Source: Paraburkholderia polaris | GTDB lineage: Bacteria > Pseudomonadota > Gammaproteobacteria > Burkholderiales > Burkholderiaceae | Length of the DNA stretch: 64,000 bases | Assembly (NCBI RefSeq): GCF_012927345.1 | Contig: NZ_JABBGJ010000045.1 | Coordinates: forward strand, 27,751-91,750 | Reading direction: 5' to 3' | Part shown: positions 60,893-64,000 of the stretch, in pieces | Numbering within the stretch: position 1 is the stretch's first letter | How the letters are laid out: the number at the start of each line of letters is the position of its first letter | Position numbers and translations under genes: made by a program | The notes under the pieces: model-generated | Databases searched by the model: none | The model's input: the letters and a program-made list of their open reading frames with translations, nothing else | What the model was told of the DNA's origin: nothing

Positions 60893-61768
60893 TCAGCGAT
60901 GGGCGCGCGCATCGAAGCGCCACTGAAAAAATCTCACCGCTTCCTGCAAGGCGGGCGGATGGTCGGCCAACGCCGCGTGCGAGATGCTGGGACAACGGAC
61001 CACCTGGGTCAGCACACCCGCATCGATCAGACTGCTCGCGTATTTCTCCGCTTCCACATGCAGTACATCGTTTTGCGCCGTCACGATCAGCGTGGCCGGC
61101 AGGCCCGCGAGGCGCAACGATTCGAGCGGCGCAGCATACGGATGCATGCGTTGCGACGCCTGCGGCAGATACGCGCGATAACACGCCGCGCATTCCTTCG
61201 CGGTGATGTCCGAGCCAAGGCGCTGCTCATCGCCAAGGCGCGTCAGGCTCGGATCGAGCATTGGGCCGAACAGCGCCTGCGCGGTGATGCGCACGTCGCC
61301 GCGATCGCGTGCGATGAAAGCGAGGCAGTTGGCCAACTGTCCGCCCGCATCGTGGCCCGCCACGCCAACCTTCTTGCTATTCCCGCCAAACGCCCGTGCT
61401 CTTGTCTGCACCCACAGCGCCGCGCGATGTGCGTCTTCGGGCGCCGCCGGAAACGGAAACTGCGGCGCCAGCGAGTAACCGACCGAGACGACGAGAGCCG
61501 GTAAGTGTTCTGCGAAATAACGCGCGGCATAGTCGGCCTGATCGATCGAGCCCTTCGTAAAACCGCCGCCGTGGAAATAAAGCAGTACTGGCAGTGCGGT
61601 TTTCTGTGCCTGCCGGTACAAACGCAACGTGATGTCCTGTGCGTGCCCTTCGATCTGCACGTCAGTCACGTCGAGTGCCGTGCTGTCAGCCTGTGCCGGG
61701 CCGCTGCCGGCGGGCACAAAGGAGTACGGCGGTTTAAATGCATCCATGTCGAGCCGCGCAATGCGCAT
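60893..61768 (-). CDS. llpE: LlpE-like alpha/beta hydrolase with Asp at the nucleophile position
   Basis: 291 residues of the hormone-sensitive lipase group: oxyanion motif HGGGF at 66-70, and the nucleophile elbow reads G138-H-D140-A-G-G where the family has GDSAGG, so Asp replaces the catalytic Ser. The third-residue region TAQNDVLHVEAEKYA and the C-terminal His (SISHAALADHP) are in place. In Burkholderia, llpE is the first gene of the salicylate-inducible bpeEF-oprC (ceoAB-opcM) operon, exactly as here. The function of LlpE is not established. No clear ribosome-binding site precedes the start at 61768. Confidence 0.85.
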   Translation of the reverse strand: MRIARLDMDAFKPPYSFVPAGSGPAQADSTALDVTDVQIEGHAQDITLRLYRQAQKTALPVLLYFHGGGFTKGSIDQADYAARYFAEHLPALVVSVGYSLAPQFPFPAAPEDAHRAALWVQTRARAFGGNSKKVGVAGHDAGGQLANCLAFIARDRGDVRITAQALFGPMLDPSLTRLGDEQRLGSDITAKECAACYRAYLPQASQRMHPYAAPLESLRLAGLPATLIVTAQNDVLHVEAEKYASSLIDAGVLTQVVRCPSISHAALADHPPALQEAVRFFQWRFDARAHR

Positions 61769-61783
61769 AGAACTTCAATGGTG

Positions 61784-61868
61784 CGAATTGTGGGTTCGGC
61801 AGACTCGTAAATAAATGCCTATAATCCGGCAACACAATTCGGCGCCCCTGAACAATCGAATGCGATTG
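61784..61868. promoter_or_regulatory. Divergent llpE/LysR control region with nested inverted repeats
   Basis: A 9-bp inverted repeat CGAATTGTG (61784-61792) / CACAATTCG (61833-61841) flanks a consensus -10 box TATAAT (61820-61825, plus strand). A second repeat CAATCG-N4-CGATTG lies at 61853-61868. These are good candidates for LysR binding sites that control both llpE (minus) and the regulator gene (plus). No confident -35 box was found. Confidence 0.6.
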
Positions 61869-61933
61869 CTCTGCGGATTCGCGGCAGATTCGATCCCTGC
61901 TCAGAGCGCCCGCCCCTTTTTAGGAGGTTTGCA

Positions 61934-62938
61934 ATGGACCGGCTTCAGGCCATGCAAGTGTTCACGCGCGTCGTCGACACCAACAGCTTTACCCGTGCGG
62001 CGGAAACGCTCGACCTGCCGCGCGCATCGGTTACCACCATTATTCAGAACCTCGAAGCGTTCCTCGGCACGCGTCTGATGCACCGGACCACGCGGCGTTT
62101 GTCGCTGACGCCGGACGGCGCCGCGTATTACGAACGTTGCGTGCGCATCCTTGCGGACGTCGAAGAGACCGAGGCCAGCTTCCAGAGCGGCAATAAGAAG
62201 CCGCACGGCAAGCTGCGCATCGACATGCCGGGATCTATCGGGCGCTTGCTGGTGATCCCTTCGCTGTGTGAATTCCACACGCGTTACCCGGACATCGACC
62301 TGCAACTCGGATTGACGGACCGGCCCGTCGATCTGTTGCAGGAAGGCGTGGATTGCGTGGTTCGGGTGGGCGCGCTACAGGATTCCTCGCTGGTGGCGCG
62401 ACGCATCGGTTTGTTCGAGGGCGTCACATGCGCGGCTCCCGACTACATCGAGCGCGCGGGCATGCCGACTTCGCTCGAAGACCTCGAGAATCACAAAGCA
62501 GTCAATTATTTTTCGAGCCGCACGGGGCGCACGATCGATTGGGCCTTCATGGTTGATGGCAAAGAAATCGAAGTGAAGATGAAGGGCATTGTGTCGGTGA
62601 ACGACGCCGATGCCTACGTGACTTGCGGACTGGAAGGCTTCGGCCTGATTCAGCCGGCGCTCTTCATGGTGCTGCCGCATCTGCGTTCGGGTCAGCTGGT
62701 TGAAGTGCTGCCGGAGCTGAAACCTTTGCCGATGCCAATTTCCGCAGTCTATCCGCACAGTCGGCATCTGTCGCCTAAAGTCCGTGTTTTCGTAGACTGG
62801 ATTGCCGAACTGTTCGACCGTTGCCCGTTGCTGAGCGGACGCGGCAGTCTCGACGCGACGTGCACGAAGCGGACTTTCGAAGAACGCGAATCTGCACCGA
62901 CGCTCGATACGCCGGTGATAACGGAATGGGTCGCCTGA
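61934..62938 (+). CDS. bpeT: LysR-family regulator of the efflux operon (BpeT/CeoR-like)
   Basis: 334 residues. The N-terminal HTH (MDRLQAMQVFTRVVDTNSFTRAAETLDLPRASVTTIIQNLEAFLGTRLMHRTTRRLSLTPDG) is the short CrgA-type form; the effector domain follows from about residue 90. TAGGAGG precedes the start. It is divergent from llpE-bpeE-bpeF-oprC, the known bpeT/ceoR arrangement. In Burkholderia, this regulator activates the pump operon, and changes in it raise drug efflux; the same control is inferred here. A C-terminal extension of about 30 residues is polar. Confidence 0.88.
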   Translation: MDRLQAMQVFTRVVDTNSFTRAAETLDLPRASVTTIIQNLEAFLGTRLMHRTTRRLSLTPDGAAYYERCVRILADVEETEASFQSGNKKPHGKLRIDMPGSIGRLLVIPSLCEFHTRYPDIDLQLGLTDRPVDLLQEGVDCVVRVGALQDSSLVARRIGLFEGVTCAAPDYIERAGMPTSLEDLENHKAVNYFSSRTGRTIDWAFMVDGKEIEVKMKGIVSVNDADAYVTCGLEGFGLIQPALFMVLPHLRSGQLVEVLPELKPLPMPISAVYPHSRHLSPKVRVFVDWIAELFDRCPLLSGRGSLDATCTKRTFEERESAPTLDTPVITEWVA

Positions 62939-62978
62939 TTCGCGCGAATTGAAGTACAGAAAATGGAAAAGTGAATTC

Positions 62979-63050
62979 CAACCGCGGCTCTAATGCCGCG
63001 GTTGCCCGAGTAATAGGTGCGTTGTCGCGATTGTTCCGGAATCGCGACAA
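62979..63050 (+). terminator. Two consecutive hairpins after the LysR gene
   Basis: CAACCGCGG-N8-CCGCGGTTG at 62979-63004 and an 11-bp stem TTGTCGCGATT-N7-AATCGCGACAA at 63022-63050, then TTCATTT. Together they probably end the bpeT-like transcript. Confidence 0.75.
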
Positions 63051-63151
63051 TTCATTTCGCGAAAGTGCGATTTATCCGCACCGCTTCGAAGTCTACATTT
63101 CACCCTGTCGCAGCGCTGCTTGTGCTGCAAACGAATCGACAGGAGTGAATC

Positions 63152-63466
63152 ATGAAACGCAATCTCTTAGCAGGTCTTGCTCTTACGCTGCTTGCCAGCG
63201 CACCGGTGTTTGCTCAAAGCAACGGCGGCGGTGGCGGCATTGGCCATGCAGGCACGTACGAAACGCAGCCCGCTCCGACCACTGGCGGTAAAACCCGTGC
63301 TGAAGTTAAGGCCGAACTGGTCGCGGCCTATCGCGACGGGTCGCTGCCTGCGCTGAATCGTACGTCGTATCCGGATAAAGGTCTGATTGGTCAGACGCAG
63401 GCTGCGCGCATTGCATTGCAGGAAGGCACCAGCGGTGACGTTACACGCGTTGCCAATGGGCAGTAA
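63152..63466 (+). CDS. DUF4148 domain-containing periplasmic protein
   Basis: 104 residues. A Sec signal peptide (MKRNLLAGLALTLLASAPVFA/Q) is followed by a Gly-rich spacer and the DUF4148 core KTRAEVKAELVAAYRDGSLPALNRTSYPDKGLIGQTQAAR. This family is abundant in Burkholderia and relatives, often in many copies, with unknown function. GACAGGAG precedes the start. Confidence 0.9.
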   Translation: MKRNLLAGLALTLLASAPVFAQSNGGGGGIGHAGTYETQPAPTTGGKTRAEVKAELVAAYRDGSLPALNRTSYPDKGLIGQTQAARIALQEGTSGDVTRVANGQ

Positions 63467-63549
63467 GGCGAATACGCCGCGATGATTCGGTTTCCGAACG
63501 AAATTTTCATCGGGGTGGTATCTGCACACTATTTACAAAGGAGCATGTC

Positions 63550-63624
63550 ATGACACCGTCTGAACTTGATAATTGGGATTTGGATACGCCTGTTTGGACG
63601 CCTTATCGGGCGCCGCAGCAATAG
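63550..63624 (+). CDS. Probable 24-residue peptide gene
   Basis: ATG at 63550 preceded by a near-perfect ribosome-binding site (AAAGGAG, 6-7 bp spacing). The peptide opens MTPSELDNWDLDTPVW and ends TPYRAPQQ before TAG; it is acidic with two Trp in D-containing contexts. No hydrophobic segment or signal is seen. It is 84 bp downstream of the DUF4148 stop and could share its transcript. Too short for family recognition; its reality rests on the ribosome-binding site and is uncertain. Confidence 0.45.
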   Translation: MTPSELDNWDLDTPVWTPYRAPQQ

Positions 63625-63625
63625 A

Positions 63626-63644
63626 GGGTTGGGGTTGGGTTTGG
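63626..63644 (+). other. G-rich tract with quadruplex potential
   Basis: GGG-tt-GGGG-tt-GGG-ttt-GG directly after the small ORF stop, in a strongly G/T-biased stretch (63625-63720). Three G-runs of 3 or more plus one GG is a borderline quadruplex motif. Confidence 0.4.
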
Positions 63645-63758
63645 TTTTGCCTGCGCGGCGCTTGGTCGTCTGTTGGCCTGCGGTGTTGGCCTTTCCTTGA
63701 TTTGTTAGTCTTACTGTGTCACATAGTTTTCGTGCCATCGCTGCGATGAATGGTGCAG

Positions 63759-63797
63759 ACGTTGCGTGAGTCGTAGTCCGAGCAGGATACGCAACGT
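63759..63797. repeat. Inverted repeat near the transposase end
   Basis: Perfect 9-bp arms ACGTTGCGT / ACGCAACGT with 21 bp between, just outside the stop codon of the transposase. It could be a terminator, or relate to the element end; the true terminal inverted repeat cannot be set from one side. Confidence 0.45.
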
Positions 63798-63807
63798 CGT
63801 GATGGAG

Positions 63808-64000
63808 TCAGGAACGTGGCGTTGTGCGCGCTGGACTGCCGCGTGCGATGTAATCCGCGGGAAGCGCAGGCAGCGCGCGTTCGATGAAGTTTTTTTTATC
63901 GCCGCTGCCTGATCCCATCCTGAGTCGCTGGGCCATCAGAAACCCATATGCGGCAATACTCAGCGTGGCGTGGTGGTGAAAGCCCCGCCAGCCGCGACCT
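63808..64000 (-). mobile_element. IS701-like transposase, C-terminal part (runs off the window)
   Basis: The minus-strand frame open from the right edge to the TGA at 63808-63810 encodes 63 residues beginning GRGWRGFHHHATLSIAAYGF and continuing LMAQRLRMGSG...ALPALPADYIARGSP. The GW(R/Q)GFHHH phrase and the P-rich ending are typical of IS701-type transposase C-termini. The 5' part lies outside. The tail sequence is coherent up to its stop, so no frameshift is visible in this portion. Confidence 0.75.

Overview
The window looks like chromosomal DNA of a Paraburkholderia or close Burkholderia relative. The sequence is GC-rich, and several gene sets are typical of that group: a llpE-bpeEF-oprC-type RND efflux locus beside a bpeT/ceoR-like LysR gene, betaproteobacterial flhDC, a DUF4148 protein, an AcrAB-like adaptor/pump pair and many small catabolic operons each with its own regulator. 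This is inferred from recognised protein families; no database search was run. I see no rRNA, tRNA, CRISPR array or prophage.

Layout. 1-4922: sugar ABC components with a GH42 beta-galactosidase, and a divergent LacI regulator with palindromic operators between them. 5286-9160: a YcgR-type flagellar brake, then LysR plus ureidoglycolate lyase-like genes divergent from a branched-chain amino-acid type binding protein. 9595-13809: an FrcBCA-like sugar ABC operon ending in a ROK regulator. 13914-16994: a divergent class A penicillin-binding protein. 17199-19275: LysR plus L-2-keto-3-deoxyarabonate dehydratase. 19431-20794: ECF sigma and anti-sigma pair. 20932-28178: an FAD oxidoreductase, TetR, and a quinate/shikimate-to-protocatechuate block (transporter, aroE, aroQ, quiC). 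28377-29462: small genes. 29477-38176: 4-hydroxyproline catabolism (AraC/PAS regulator, heteromeric D-hydroxyproline dehydrogenase, epimerase, deaminase), an orphan response regulator and an MHS transporter. 38402-45698: a DHA2 efflux protein, small stress/metabolic genes, a type II toxin-antitoxin pair, an XRE regulator and a GNAT enzyme. 46008-48658: a YeeE/TsuA-like sulfur transporter and flhDC. 48875-54365: MntH, a DszC/SfnB-like flavoprotein and MetQNI-type ABC genes. 54758-62938: the RND efflux locus and its LysR regulator. 63152-64000: DUF4148, a probable 24-residue peptide gene, and the 3' end of an IS701-like transposase.

The most unusual property is the density of short tandem repeats with units of 6, 7, 8, 9, 12 and 15 bp. 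They lie inside coding regions (always in multiples of three bases), between genes and just after stop codons. One DHA2 efflux gene has an array upstream, another inside its central loop and a third downstream. Other points: an LlpE-like hydrolase whose nucleophile serine is aspartate, a GT51 enzyme with an altered catalytic motif, a receiver domain lacking the conserved lysine, a two-copy structured repeat with compensatory changes, and a hairpin-rich flhDC leader.

Most long ORFs overlapping these genes on the other strand are GC-rich shadows and are not annotated. Start sites were moved downstream from the longest possible start wherever ribosome-binding sites or family N-termini required it.
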